Positions 9,175 to 18,966 of a DNA stretch of 34,555 nucleotides are shown piece by piece. The notes below the pieces were generated by a model. That model was not told where the DNA came from. It saw only the letters and a program-made list of their open reading frames with translations, and did no database searches. Location: the NCBI RefSeq assembly GCF_000471645.3, contig NZ_AWGA01000047.1, positions 1 to 34,555 on the forward strand, in the 5' to 3' direction. Origin of the DNA: Candidatus Schmidhempelia bombi str. Bimp (GTDB lineage Bacteria; Pseudomonadota; Gammaproteobacteria; Enterobacterales; Orbaceae). How positions within the stretch are numbered: position 1 is the first letter of the stretch; the number at the start of each line of letters is the position of its first letter. A program made the translations under genes and the position numbers.

Positions 9175-9850
9175 TCGAATCAACTATCATTATCGGCAAC
9201 AATCCATGCAATTTGATTTATCGATTGCCAAAGGTGAGCGCGTGGCAATTATTGGCCCTAGTGGTGCCGGTAAAAGTACTTTATTAAATCTTATTGCTGG
9301 CTTTATTATGCCAACGAGTGGACAAATTATCCTTAATGGCCTTGATGTCACTCACTTACCGCCAAATAAAAGAGCGGTTGCAATGTTATTTCAGACTAAT
9401 AATCTCTTTACGCATTTGACGGTTTATCAAAACATGGGACTTGGCATTGCTCCTTCATTACGGCTTAGCGCATCAGAAAAATCATCTTTATTCGATATTG
9501 CAGATAAAGTGGGGTTAACCGATTACTTGCAACGATACCCACATCAATTATCAGGTGGACAACGCCAGCGGGTTGCTTTAGCACGTTGCTTATTACAAAA
9601 ACGACCTGTTTTATTATTAGATGAACCATTTTCATCATTAGATCCGCTATTAAGATTAGATATGTTGTCGCTAGTTGAGGATATTTGCCGTACCTATTCC
9701 TTGACATTATTAATGGTCACGCATCATCTTGAAGAAGCACAACGCATTACACCGCGTACGTTAGTCATTCAGCAGGGGGAAATTATCGCGGATAATCAGA
9801 CAGATTTATTAATTAATGATTTATCCCATTTGTATACATCTACATTTTAG
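9161..9850 (+). CDS. thiQ: Thiamine ABC transporter, ATP-binding protein
   Basis: The 229-residue ATPase has a Walker A GPSGAGKST at residues 32-40, the Q-loop around LFQTNN (76-81), the ABC signature LSGGQRQR at 130-137 and Walker B LLLDEP at 151-156, with the H-loop in VTHHLEE. It powers thiamine import through ThiP. The length is typical of ThiQ. It is the last gene of the operon, and I see no clear hairpin terminator right after it. Confidence 0.95.
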   Translation: MIVLNRINYHYRQQSMQFDLSIAKGERVAIIGPSGAGKSTLLNLIAGFIMPTSGQIILNGLDVTHLPPNKRAVAMLFQTNNLFTHLTVYQNMGLGIAPSLRLSASEKSSLFDIADKVGLTDYLQRYPHQLSGGQRQRVALARCLLQKRPVLLLDEPFSSLDPLLRLDMLSLVEDICRTYSLTLLMVTHHLEEAQRITPRTLVIQQGEIIADNQTDLLINDLSHLYTSTF

Positions 9851-10458
9851 TTCATCGCCTATTTAAACCATAAAATGGACTGTTAACAAGGATGATTAAA
9901 ATCATAATATTGAATTGTCAATCTAACCGGTTTTATTGTAGTCAGATTTTATTATCTAAATACGAGTTTGGTGAAAGGTGCAGTCATAAATAAAAGTGAT
10001 CTTATTATTAAAATAAAAGATGTTTTTCTTTGTGGCTATTTGGGCTGTGTATCCCATTTATTCTTTTCATTTCTCAGTAAATATGCGCTACACGTGGCAC
10101 AAGATAAAATTTATTAGCAATAATGTTGAATATGCAAGATAAAATTGATGACGGTTATCCTGTTTCGATTTTTCGTCATTATACGGAGACACTCTCTTTT
10201 AAATAAGTCCTGTTAACCCGTTATCTCAATTTTGATATTACTGATAAAGTTATCATTAATAGCTTTGGTTAATGTCCACCATCATCAGATAAAAGGGGAT
10301 AAGACGATACACTATGTTATGGTATTGAGGCTAATCATATCTGTTTATTGATTAATAGTAACCAAAAAATGGCAATAATAGGTTTATTAAAAGATAAGTG
10401 TCTCAAAAATAAAACTGTAACCTTTTCATTTATTTATGTTTTTTATTATAAATACCTA
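9851..10458. other. Long gap with traces of a decayed plus-strand gene
   Basis: No intact gene is visible. Plus-strand frames contain coding-like fragments broken by stops and shifts: FLCGYLGCVSHLFFSFLSKY (about 10027-10086), MQDKIDDGYPVSIFRHYTET (from 10132) and, further on, YGIEANHICLLINSNQKMAI (about 10319-10378). I cannot name the family. The simplest reading is an eroded gene that once lay between thiQ and the amidohydrolase. Confidence 0.3.
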
Positions 10459-10486
10459 TTGTAATTATCATTTGTCTGAATAAAAT
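10459..10486 (+). promoter_or_regulatory. Possible promoter of the amidohydrolase leader
   Basis: TTGTAA (10459-10464) and TAAAAT (10481-10486) are 16 bases apart. The match is modest and the region is AT-rich. If real, transcription would start near 10493 and run through the hairpins and terminator at 10523-10631 before reaching the gene. Confidence 0.3.
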
Positions 10487-10492
10487 ATAAAC

Positions 10493-10631
10493 ATTTTATT
10501 CTCTCTAGACGTTCAGTGGACAATGTAATTAATGAAAGTGATAACGGATATCGTTTTACATCATTTAGATTGTTATTCTAATACCATGCTAGCTATTTGT
10601 AATCAATCCTCCTTAATGGAGGATTTTTTTT
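10493..10631 (+). ncRNA. Candidate structured leader or small RNA ending in a terminator
   Basis: ATGTAA (10523-10528) pairs with TTACAT (10556-10561) around a nested AACG/CGTT hairpin (10543-10546 with 10552-10555). About 45 bases later comes a strong intrinsic terminator. The whole lies in the 5' region of the amidohydrolase gene, 50 bases before its start, so it could be an attenuator or riboswitch-like leader. Alternatively it is a free small RNA, or simply the terminator of a lost gene. I do not recognise a known riboswitch class. Confidence 0.3.
10605..10631 (+). terminator. Strong rho-independent terminator upstream of the amidohydrolase
   Basis: AATCCTCC (10605-10612), loop TTAAT, GGAGGATT (10618-10625), then a run of T to about 10631. 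The stem is GC-rich for this genome and well formed. No intact gene ends just before it. That makes it either a remnant or a regulatory terminator for the downstream gene. Confidence 0.8.
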
Positions 10632-10680
10632 ATGTAACCTTTTTATCAAATAATAAACTAATGAAAAAGTGAGAACGACG

Positions 10681-11688
10681 ATGACCAATAAACAAATGAG
10701 GTTAATTAATCAAGATCAAAGTTTAAAAGCCTTTTTAATTGATAATATTAATGCCCATGGTGGGTGGGTGAATGCTCATATGCATGCCGATCGTGCTTTC
10801 ACCATTTCTCGACATAGTTTTGATGTCTATCAAAAGCAATCGCTGATTGAAAAATGGGATACCGTAGATCGCTTAAAATCGTCAATGAGTGAAGAGGACT
10901 ATTATCGCCATTTCTGTATGGCAGTAGAACGGATGATTGAGCAAGGCGTAACGGTAATGGGATCTTTTGTTGATATTGATCCCATTTGTGAAGAACGCGC
11001 GATACGGGCCGCCATTAAAGCTAAAGAGCAGTATAAAACCGATATTACCATTAAATTAGTTAATCAAACCTTAAAAGGCGTCATTGATCCAAAAGCACGG
11101 TATTGGTTTGATAAAGGTGCAGAACTGGTTGATATTATTGGTGGATTACCACGGCGAGATGAACGCGATTATGGTAAAGGTGCAACCCATTTAGATATAT
11201 TAATGCAAACCGCAAAACGTCAACATAAAATGGTACATGTTCATGTCGATCAATTTAATTCAAAAGCGGAGCGAGAAACTGAACTGCTAGCGGATAAAAC
11301 CATAGAGCATGGCATGCATGGGCGTGTGGTTGCTATTCACAGTATTTCCATCACAGCTCATGATCTTGCCTATCGACAAGCATTATACCGAAAAATGAAA
11401 GAAGCCGAGCTGATGGTTATTGCCTGTCCATTTGCTTGGATTGATAGCCCACGTCGAGAAGAGCAGGGGCCAACTCGCAATGCCTTAACCCCCGTTGATG
11501 AATTATCTAACGCAGGCATTCCTGTTGCGATTGGTACAGATAATATTAGTGACTATATGTTGCCATTTTCGGATGGTAATATGTGGGAAGAGTTAAAATT
11601 ATTGATTACTGGTTGCCGTTATACCGATTTAGAGAATATTATACGTGTCGCAACGACAAATGGGCGTAAAGTGTTAGGCGTGGCTTAA
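10681..11688 (+). CDS. Amidohydrolase, cytosine deaminase (CodA/AtzC) type
   Basis: The 335-residue protein carries the metal-site pattern of the amidohydrolase superfamily. HMHAD at residues 33-37 supplies the two N-terminal histidines, VHVHVDQF at 185-192 and IHS at 219-221 give the next ones, and GTDN at 285-288 gives the catalytic aspartate. This arrangement fits cytosine deaminases and N-isopropylammelide hydrolases, which release ammonia or amines from rings. It is shorter than CodA (over 400 residues): it begins almost at the HxH motif, so most of the usual beta-sandwich domain is missing. I prefer the ATG at 10681 (GAG seven bases upstream) over an in-frame GTG at 10669. The substrate is not determined. 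No permease gene is beside it. Confidence 0.85.
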   Translation: MTNKQMRLINQDQSLKAFLIDNINAHGGWVNAHMHADRAFTISRHSFDVYQKQSLIEKWDTVDRLKSSMSEEDYYRHFCMAVERMIEQGVTVMGSFVDIDPICEERAIRAAIKAKEQYKTDITIKLVNQTLKGVIDPKARYWFDKGAELVDIIGGLPRRDERDYGKGATHLDILMQTAKRQHKMVHVHVDQFNSKAERETELLADKTIEHGMHGRVVAIHSISITAHDLAYRQALYRKMKEAELMVIACPFAWIDSPRREEQGPTRNALTPVDELSNAGIPVAIGTDNISDYMLPFSDGNMWEELKLLITGCRYTDLENIIRVATTNGRKVLGVA

Positions 11689-11800
11689 TCCATTGCTATT
11701 GTCGTTTTACGTAGCTAAGCGCCTTGCTCGTAAGTAAAATACCGTTCTTTATATCCATCCATGCGTCAACAGCATTTATGGTTATAAATGACGGTTATTT

Positions 11801-11834
11801 CTGTTTAAGCCTAAGGCAAGCTAGGCTTAAACAG
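11801..11834. repeat. 13-bp perfect inverted repeat between convergent genes
   Basis: CTGTTTAAGCCTA (11801-11813) is mirrored exactly by TAGGCTTAAACAG (11822-11834) around an 8-base loop. It lies between the amidohydrolase (plus) and cmoB (minus). No T-run follows on either strand, so it is not a classic terminator. Related arms occur at 17468-17523 and 33694-33739. Confidence 0.75.
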
Positions 11835-11958
11835 CTTAAGGGATCAATCAGCCCTATTATAAAATAACAGGATATTCACGCTCAACATAGGCAAACTATA
11901 AATGTTGAAATAATACACCAATATAGGCGGCATCACAGAGATAGTATTATTATGATCC

Positions 11959-12930
11959 TTATGGTTTTTTTGCAATAAATACCGCTCGCATTGGTGCAGG
12001 ATAGCCTTCGATAGTTTTGCTATTATCAGAGGGATCTAAAAAATCTGCTAATGAATCCGAAGTCATCCAGTCCGTCTTACGTTGTTCATCAGTCGTAGTG
12101 ATCGAAACATCAACCACGTTAACATCGCAAAAACCACATTTATATAACCAATTTTCCATCGTTTTAATTGAAGGAATAAAATAGACATTACGCATCTGCG
12201 CATAACGTTCGCCTGGCATAAGTGCTTGATGTTGATCACCATCAATGATCAGGGTTTCTAACACCAGTTCACCACCATGTACTAATTGATCTTTTAATTG
12301 ATAAAGGTGATCAAGGGGCGAACGGCGATGATAAAGTACGCCCATCGAAAACACCGTATCAAAAGCGTTTAATTTTGGTAGATCTTCGATACCTAATGGT
12401 AAAAAATGGGCTCGCATATCATTGCCTAGTAATTGACGGATCACTTCAAATTGGCAAAGATAAAGGGGCATTGGATCAATACCAACCGCTAATTGAGCTT
12501 GTTCGCCAACCATTCGCCATAAGTGATAACCACTATTACAGCCAACATCTAAAACAGTGCGATTGGCCAATGGGCTGATGTGTTTGATTAAACGTTGCCA
12601 TTTCCAATCTGAACGCCATTCGGTGTCGATATGTATGCCATAGAGATCATAGGGTCCTTTACGCCATGGGCTTAATGCAAGTAATAGATGTCTTAACTGT
12701 TTTTCTTGTCCTGCGGAGAGTTGCGTCGCAGCAGTGACACGGACCTGCTCTTTTAAATCAATTTCATCAGGAATGAAATGTGGTAGGTGTTTAAGACTAT
12801 TTAACCAATGGTTAAAGCGATTATCGTGGTTCTGCTTTTGCCATAAGGCGAGTTGTGCAGGTAATACTTCAAGCCAAGGGCTTAATTTGCTTTTAGCGAT
12901 AATCTGGTAAAAGTTGCCAAAATCGATCAT
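11959..12930 (-). CDS. cmoB: tRNA U34 carboxymethyltransferase CmoB
   Basis: The 323-residue product is the same length as E. coli CmoB. It starts [20 protein letters not shown] and has the SAM-binding block [15 protein letters not shown] and the [16 protein letters not shown] motif. CmoB transfers the carboxymethyl group of carboxy-SAM to 5-hydroxyuridine at tRNA position 34, making cmo5U and widening wobble decoding. The frame extends ten codons further upstream, but homology to the family start puts initiation at the ATG at 12930. cmoA lies 35 bases upstream on the same strand and supplies the cofactor, so they form an operon. Confidence 0.97.
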   Translation of the reverse strand: MIDFGNFYQIIAKSKLSPWLEVLPAQLALWQKQNHDNRFNHWLNSLKHLPHFIPDEIDLKEQVRVTAATQLSAGQEKQLRHLLLALSPWRKGPYDLYGIHIDTEWRSDWKWQRLIKHISPLANRTVLDVGCNSGYHLWRMVGEQAQLAVGIDPMPLYLCQFEVIRQLLGNDMRAHFLPLGIEDLPKLNAFDTVFSMGVLYHRRSPLDHLYQLKDQLVHGGELVLETLIIDGDQHQALMPGERYAQMRNVYFIPSIKTMENWLYKCGFCDVNVVDVSITTTDEQRKTDWMTSDSLADFLDPSDNSKTIEGYPAPMRAVFIAKKP

Positions 12931-12965
12931 TTTTTTACTCTTTAAAATGTAGACAAACAAATAGG

Positions 12966-13865
<900 letters not shown>

Positions 13866-14165
13866 TTAAGAAAATAATATAAACCAGACTTGTTCTGGCA
13901 GGATCATTTTCGTATATATAAAAAGCGATGCACACGTATCTTAATATTTGGATTAAAAACCCATTATTTTCACTTTTAGATGTTTATATTTGTCCATATT
14001 AACCAAATAGCTATAAAAATAAGTTTAAATTCAACATAAATTGGTGTGTTGAAAAAATCCTACTATTATAAGCTAATTATTATTTGATCGTCATTATAAC
14101 ACTGTTTAAAATCAGCGTAAGCCTAAAGTGTTAACGGGCTATTAGTTTAATAAAAAAGGAATAAA

Positions 14166-15320
14166 ATGGTGAATGAAACATTGATCGTCAAGACTTTTTT
14201 AAGTTTTGTCTTAGCACTTTATACGGGACTTAGTTTATTGTCTCTATTTAATCAGAAGAATAGAGTTACGTTCCGTAAAAGGAAACTATTTTGGTGTTTG
14301 ATCTTATTAGCTAGCTTATCATTTGTATTAGTAAAAGTCATGCCATTCTCTGTTTATTGGATCCCTTTATTTGGCTATTCTCTATTTGCGTTACTGCTTT
14401 GCCTATTTTTTAGCTGTATCATTTTCGATCTATTTTTTATTGGTTATAAATTACTTAAACAGCACCCATTAGAAAAAACATTTGCGGTTAGATCATCCTT
14501 TTTTGGTTGTGTTATCTTGTTGTTAATAGTAGGGCTTTATGCAGCGAATTATCCAAGCATAACGTATTATCATGTAAAGATTAATAAACCGGCACAAGTC
14601 AAGCAGCTACGTATTGTCCAGCTTACTGATATTCATATTAGTGAATTAACCTCAGTAAATTATATTAAAACCATGGTTGAACGGGTCAATCAATTAAAAC
14701 CAGACTACATTGTTATTACAGGCGATACGTTAGATAAACGGTTAAAACCGTTTGTTAATAAACAGATGCCGAGTTTATTTGCTCAATTAAAATCCACCTA
14801 TGGTACGATAATTATTTTTGGTAATCATGAACATTATGGCGTACAAGATGAAGAAAATAATCATGAGCAAGCGATTATCCAAGCGTTTGAAGCAGGTAAT
14901 ATGACCGTATTAAAGGATAATGTGCTATTCTTACCACAAACAGGGATTTATATGATTGGACGTGATGATAATTCAATCGGAGGCTATGGTCGACACCGAG
15001 CCAGTTTGAACTCGTTGCTGGCGCAGGTTAATCAAGAACAACCAGTTATATTGCTTGATCACCAACCACTTGAGTTAGATAAGGCGGCTGATTTAGGGGT
15101 TGATATTTTATTTTCAGGTCACACCCATGGTGGTCAAATTTTTCCTTTTACCTTACTGGTTAAATTAAAATATGAAAATAGTTGGGGGATTATGCAAAAA
15201 CAACGTGCTAATCACTATTTCACCAGTATTGTGAGTAGTGGATATGGTTTATGGGGACCGCCAATTAGGATAATGAGTCGTGCCGAAATTGTGGTAACAG
15301 ATATTCATTTTAATGAATAG
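14166..15320 (+). CDS. Membrane-anchored calcineurin-like metallophosphoesterase
   Basis: The 384-residue protein begins with about four hydrophobic segments (residues 8-28, 41-60, 64-95 and 110-128). A metallophosphoesterase domain from about residue 148 follows. The metal ligands are in order: TDIHIS (154-159), GDTLD (186-190), GNHEHYG (219-225), LDHQP (297-301) and SGHTHGGQ (317-324). It resembles YkuE/YaeI-type phosphodiesterases, some of which act on lipid A intermediates or other phospholipids; the substrate here is unknown. AGGA lies upstream of the ATG. It is monocistronic, with rnd following after 133 bases. Confidence 0.88.
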   Translation: MVNETLIVKTFLSFVLALYTGLSLLSLFNQKNRVTFRKRKLFWCLILLASLSFVLVKVMPFSVYWIPLFGYSLFALLLCLFFSCIIFDLFFIGYKLLKQHPLEKTFAVRSSFFGCVILLLIVGLYAANYPSITYYHVKINKPAQVKQLRIVQLTDIHISELTSVNYIKTMVERVNQLKPDYIVITGDTLDKRLKPFVNKQMPSLFAQLKSTYGTIIIFGNHEHYGVQDEENNHEQAIIQAFEAGNMTVLKDNVLFLPQTGIYMIGRDDNSIGGYGRHRASLNSLLAQVNQEQPVILLDHQPLELDKAADLGVDILFSGHTHGGQIFPFTLLVKLKYENSWGIMQKQRANHYFTSIVSSGYGLWGPPIRIMSRAEIVVTDIHFNE

Positions 15321-15453
15321 TTAACGGCATAGATTGGCGAATTATCGCTCTGGTGGATTATAATAAGATGAAAATATGCTTGATCCATTCGATTTTATAA
15401 AGACAATAGCGTAGCATCACCTTTATTTATATGATTTGATTGAGGATAAAAAT

Positions 15454-16545
15454 TTGAATTATCAATATATTACGTGTAATGAACAATTGTCGCTACTCTG
15501 TGACGCATTAAAGCAAGCGACAACGATCTCACTTGATACTGAGTTTATGCGCACACGAACTTATTATCCTCAAATGGGTTTAATACAACTTTACGCAGAT
15601 GGACATCTCGCTTTAATTGATCCATTGCATATTGATAATTGGCAATGTTTAATTACTATTCTAAGATCACAATCGTTACAAAAATATTTCCACGCTTGTA
15701 GTGAAGATATAGATGTATTTATGTATAAATTTGATCTTATTCCTACTTCTATTCTAGATAGTCAGGTGGTCGCCTCTTTTCTCGATAACCCGATTTGTAG
15801 TGGTTATGCCACATTAGTTAATAAATATTTACAGGTAAAATTAGATAAAAGCGAAACAAGAACGGATTGGCTGGCAAGACCCTTAACTGATAAACAATGT
15901 CATTATGCAGCAGCGGATGTATATTATTTGCATCCATTAATGGACACATTAATTGAACACGTCACTGCCAAAGGTTGGTTCACTGCCGCGAGAGAAGAAT
16001 GCCAAACCTTATTACGTAAAAAGCAAGATATTATCCAACCAGAAAACGCGTATCAATATATAAAAAAGGCCTCCCAACTAAAAGGCGTAGCACTCAATCA
16101 GCTTCAGCGTTTAGCAAAATGGCGGCTCGAGTATGCACGATCGCATAATATAGCCGTAAATTTTGTCTTACATGAAGAGTTGTTATGGAAAATAGCTCGT
16201 TATCAGCCAACATCATTGGCTGAATTAACCGCGTTAGGTATGCATGGTAGGGAGATCCGCCTTTACGGTGAGACCATTGTTAATATGTTAAAACAACCTA
16301 TTTTACAGCCATTAGCTGAACTTGTGCGTACGGTAGATTACCCTAACTATAAAAAAATTGCTCAACACCTTAAAATGGCAGCGGATAACATTGCGAGTGA
16401 CACAGGATTAAATCAAGAATTAATTTTATCGCGGCGACATATTAACCAATATGTAGAATGGTTGACCGATCCGACGCAACAACCATTACCAGAAATAGTA
16501 TCTGGCTGGCGTAAACCGCTATTTGCCGACTATTTATCTGCTTAA
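15454..16545 (+). CDS. rnd: Ribonuclease D
   Basis: The 363-residue product has the DEDDy 3'-5' exonuclease residues at the E. coli positions: D28 and E30 (LDTEF), D85 (CSEDIDVF), Y151 and D155 (YAAADVYYL). An HRDC region (KASQLKGVALNQLQRLAKWR, then VLHEELLWKIARYQP) follows. It trims tRNA and other small RNA 3' ends. I place the start at the TTG at 15454 because GAGG lies eight bases upstream and the protein then begins MNYQYIT like E. coli RNase D, which also uses UUG. An alternative in-frame TTG at 15436 has no ribosome site. Confidence 0.96.
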   Translation: MNYQYITCNEQLSLLCDALKQATTISLDTEFMRTRTYYPQMGLIQLYADGHLALIDPLHIDNWQCLITILRSQSLQKYFHACSEDIDVFMYKFDLIPTSILDSQVVASFLDNPICSGYATLVNKYLQVKLDKSETRTDWLARPLTDKQCHYAAADVYYLHPLMDTLIEHVTAKGWFTAAREECQTLLRKKQDIIQPENAYQYIKKASQLKGVALNQLQRLAKWRLEYARSHNIAVNFVLHEELLWKIARYQPTSLAELTALGMHGREIRLYGETIVNMLKQPILQPLAELVRTVDYPNYKKIAQHLKMAADNIASDTGLNQELILSRRHINQYVEWLTDPTQQPLPEIVSGWRKPLFADYLSA

Positions 16546-16627
16546 ATGAGATAGTATTAATGAATAATTATTCAGAATAAACCACGAGTATCGACAGGTG
16601 TAAAGTAAACAGTATAAATGAATCATT

Positions 16628-16656
16628 TTGCTTAGCTGTTGCTTGCGTTTTATAAT
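16628..16656 (+). promoter_or_regulatory. Promoter of ribE
   Basis: TTGCTT (16628-16633) and a perfect TATAAT (16651-16656) are 17 bases apart. Transcription would begin near 16663, about 20 bases before the start codon. That leaves no room for an FMN riboswitch, and none is seen. Confidence 0.65.
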
Positions 16657-16683
16657 ATTTTTAATTTTATTTTAGGAAAAAGC

Positions 16684-17304
16684 ATGTTTACGGGTATTGT
16701 ACAAGGTGTTGCTCAAATAGTGAGTATCGATGACAAAAAAGATTTTCGATCATATACCATAAAATTACCAGCTTCGATGACTAACGCTCTGGAGGTTGGG
16801 GCATCCATTGCTAACGATGGCTGCTGTCTTACAATCACCAACGTTGAGCAAGATTTGGTCTCATTTGACATTATGCAAGAAACGTTAAGTTTAACCACGC
16901 TGGGTGATAAAAAAGTTGGTGATTGGGTTAATGTTGAGCGCGCGGCGCGATTTGGTGATGAGATTGGTGGGCATGTCATGTCGGGGCATATTGCTTGTAA
17001 GGCAACGATTTATGCCATTAATCAAACTGAAAATAATTATCAACTAACCTTAACATTACCGGCGTCTTTTTCTAAATATGTGTTGTATAAAGGATTTATT
17101 GGCATTGATGGTATTAGTTTAACGGTAGGACAAGTAGATCGGCACTATTTTAACTTACACTTAATTCCTGAAACCCTGGAACGAACTACGATTGGTCGAA
17201 AAAAGATAGGCGATCAAGTCAATATTGAAATTGATCCGCAAACACAAGCGGTTGTTGATACAGTGGAACGTGTGATACAGGGAAAACAAACCGCTAATGA
17301 CTAA
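16684..17304 (+). CDS. ribE: Riboflavin synthase, alpha subunit
   Basis: The 206-residue protein consists of two similar lumazine-binding halves. The first begins [15 protein letters not shown] with ANDGCCLTI; the second has [15 protein letters not shown]. The GGHVMSGHI block joins them. It dismutates two 6,7-dimethyl-8-ribityllumazine molecules into riboflavin and an aminopyrimidine. The frame extends 15 codons upstream, but the MFTGIVQG N-terminus is essential and conserved, so I use the ATG at 16684, with AGGA upstream. The gene is called ribC in E. coli and ribE in many other bacteria. Confidence 0.96.
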   Translation: MFTGIVQGVAQIVSIDDKKDFRSYTIKLPASMTNALEVGASIANDGCCLTITNVEQDLVSFDIMQETLSLTTLGDKKVGDWVNVERAARFGDEIGGHVMSGHIACKATIYAINQTENNYQLTLTLPASFSKYVLYKGFIGIDGISLTVGQVDRHYFNLHLIPETLERTTIGRKKIGDQVNIEIDPQTQAVVDTVERVIQGKQTAND

Positions 17305-17467
17305 CGACGGTACATGGCGTAAACGGTATACCTAATTAAGCGTTAAATATACCTTAGTATAGGGTAGGGGTACTGGTTGATAATATAGGGTCATCGCGTA
17401 TCGCCTTATATACAACTATTGCGATAGCGTAATATATTCACCATTTTTTGATACTAGTATACGGACT

Positions 17468-17523
17468 ATTGGCTTAATAACATAAACGCTTAACGTATGT
17501 CCACGGCAACGAATTAAGCCAAT
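17468..17523. repeat. 11-bp inverted repeat between convergent ribE and nadR
   Basis: ATTGGCTTAAT (17468-17478) is mirrored exactly by ATTAAGCCAAT (17513-17523), 34 bases apart. The 313-base convergent gap also holds a shorter GGTATA/TATACC pair (17325-17330 with 17348-17353). No gene is seen here. The arms share the TTAAGCC core with the repeats at 11801 and 33694. Confidence 0.6.
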
Positions 17524-17617
17524 TCTATTCATTTATTGCTTTAATAATCGATTAATATATCTAAGGCAGTATTATAACATAGTGAATAATAACTAATTTA
17601 TTATTCACTACTTCCTA

Positions 17618-18667
17618 TTAATATTCGCCCTGATTAAACGTATTTAATATTTTATCAGCAAATTGCGCAGCTTGATTAAAGCGCTCAAGATAACTCTTCG
17701 CATCAATATAGAGAGTACGACCTTCAGGCAACTGATTTGGATATTCTGCCAATAACGCATTAAATAAAGGCGTGGTTTTAGAACGATCAGAGTTTACGCG
17801 TAAACCATCATCTACCCATTTTACTGTTGGCGCTAAATAAATCACATAATCGTAGTTCTCATTATGGGCAATTGCTGAGACAATTGGATTACTATAGCCT
17901 TCATATAAACGGTGATAATATTCAGTGATGAAAGCATTTGTATCAATAAAAACAATTTTATTGGCATGCTTCAGCGCTTCTTCTTCAAGCTCTTTATTAC
18001 GATAAGCAATTTTAGCGTAATCATAACTTTCATATAGCGACTCATCCCCAAATAATACTCGTTCCGAATACGTTCTACCATACTCTTCGGTCCAACTGGT
18101 ATTAAACAGTTTACCAAGCATCATTGCCATGGTTGATTTACCTGTGCTTTCTTGTCCAATTAAACAGACGCTAATGGTGTAGTCTTTACGCACAATAGAA
18201 GGAATATAATCCCAATATTTATAAATATTTTTACGTACCATATTGGCTGAGATAGGCACTCGAGTACGTTGTGAATCAACCACGACAGGGGTAATCTCAG
18301 GAATATATTGTTTAATATAATCTAACTCTTCAGGCTCACCCGAAAAAATAGCACAATTTTCATCAATGAAAGGTCTTATCAATTCAGCAAACTCTTGACG
18401 ACCATGAGGATACTCAGGAATTGACGTTTCATCTATAACATGTACAGAAATATGTTTAATTTCATTATAAGTATACATCAACCACTTTTTACGGTTTTTA
18501 AGGCCTAATCGTTTACGATCTCGATTATTTTGTTTATCTACCCAACGTTGGTCATAAGAAATAATAACTTTTAGGTGTTCGCATTGACAAGCTGCTAGAT
18601 TGATTAGATTAATATGTCCCCGTGTTAAAGGGGCAAATTTACCGATGACAATTCCATTTTTAAACAT
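17618..18667 (-). CDS. nadR: Bifunctional NMN adenylyltransferase / ribosylnicotinamide kinase NadR, without repressor domain
   Basis: The 349-residue protein starts directly with the nucleotidyltransferase domain: GKFAPLTRGH at residues 9-18 and the RVPISANMVRKN block near 136-147. Then comes a kinase domain with Walker A GQESTGKST at 171-179, plus the EEYGRTYSERV and IDTNAFITEYYHRL segments. It converts ribosylnicotinamide to NMN and NMN to NAD. E. coli NadR (about 410 residues) carries an extra N-terminal helix-turn-helix that represses NAD genes. That part is missing here and no upstream in-frame extension restores it. It is therefore a salvage enzyme, like the Haemophilus form, and not a DNA-binding repressor. 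Confidence 0.93.
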   Translation of the reverse strand: MFKNGIVIGKFAPLTRGHINLINLAACQCEHLKVIISYDQRWVDKQNNRDRKRLGLKNRKKWLMYTYNEIKHISVHVIDETSIPEYPHGRQEFAELIRPFIDENCAIFSGEPEELDYIKQYIPEITPVVVDSQRTRVPISANMVRKNIYKYWDYIPSIVRKDYTISVCLIGQESTGKSTMAMMLGKLFNTSWTEEYGRTYSERVLFGDESLYESYDYAKIAYRNKELEEEALKHANKIVFIDTNAFITEYYHRLYEGYSNPIVSAIAHNENYDYVIYLAPTVKWVDDGLRVNSDRSKTTPLFNALLAEYPNQLPEGRTLYIDAKSYLERFNQAAQFADKILNTFNQGEY

Positions 18668-18706
18668 ACAGATCTCATTTTAGTCACATATATGGCGATC
18701 ATAACA

Positions 18707-18731
18707 AAATCTATTCTATTTGAATAGATTT
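18707..18731. promoter_or_regulatory. 10-bp inverted repeat in the nadR upstream region
   Basis: AAATCTATTC (18707-18716), loop TATTT, GAATAGATTT (18722-18731) is a perfect inverted repeat 40-64 bases upstream of the nadR start. It could be an operator or a leader hairpin. A second short palindrome, TCACTATAAGTGA (18745-18757), lies just beyond it. Because NadR here has no DNA-binding domain, another regulator would have to act. Confidence 0.35.
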
Positions 18732-18839
18732 CTATTTATGCTTGTCACTATAAGTGATAGCCTATCCAGTGACTAACATGGATTACCTTGATGTTACTTA
18801 AAAATGTATCTGTTTATATATCAATTAATTATAAGCATA

Positions 18840-18869
18840 CTAACTAAAATCATAGATTATGTTAGTTAG
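18840..18869. repeat. Inverted repeat upstream of nadR
   Basis: CTAACTAA (18840-18847) pairs with TTAGTTAG (18862-18869), with a nested AATC/GATT (18848-18851 with 18855-18858). The structure lies between the cysteine-rich gene and nadR, both on the minus strand. It may be part of a leader or a regulatory site; no function is evident. Confidence 0.35.
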
Positions 18870-18906
18870 CATTGAAAAGTGCGTTAATCATCAGTGAGCT
18901 GTATAG

Positions 18907-18938
18907 TAAAAACCACTGTTAACATGCAATGGTTTTTA
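18907..18938 (-). terminator. Likely terminator of the cysteine-rich gene
   Basis: TAAAAACCA (18907-18915) and TGGTTTTTA (18930-18938) form a 9-bp stem with a 14-base loop, 29 bases past the stop of the copper-protein gene. The stem is AT-rich, with U-rich arms that would work on either strand, but the tail is weak. Confidence 0.5.
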
Positions 18939-18966
18939 GACTAAAGATGAACATCATTCAGTAGTG

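Noticed and set aside
16546-16683. FMN riboswitch before riboflavin synthase
   Set aside because: None of the conserved RFN blocks is present, and the promoter lies too close to the start codon.
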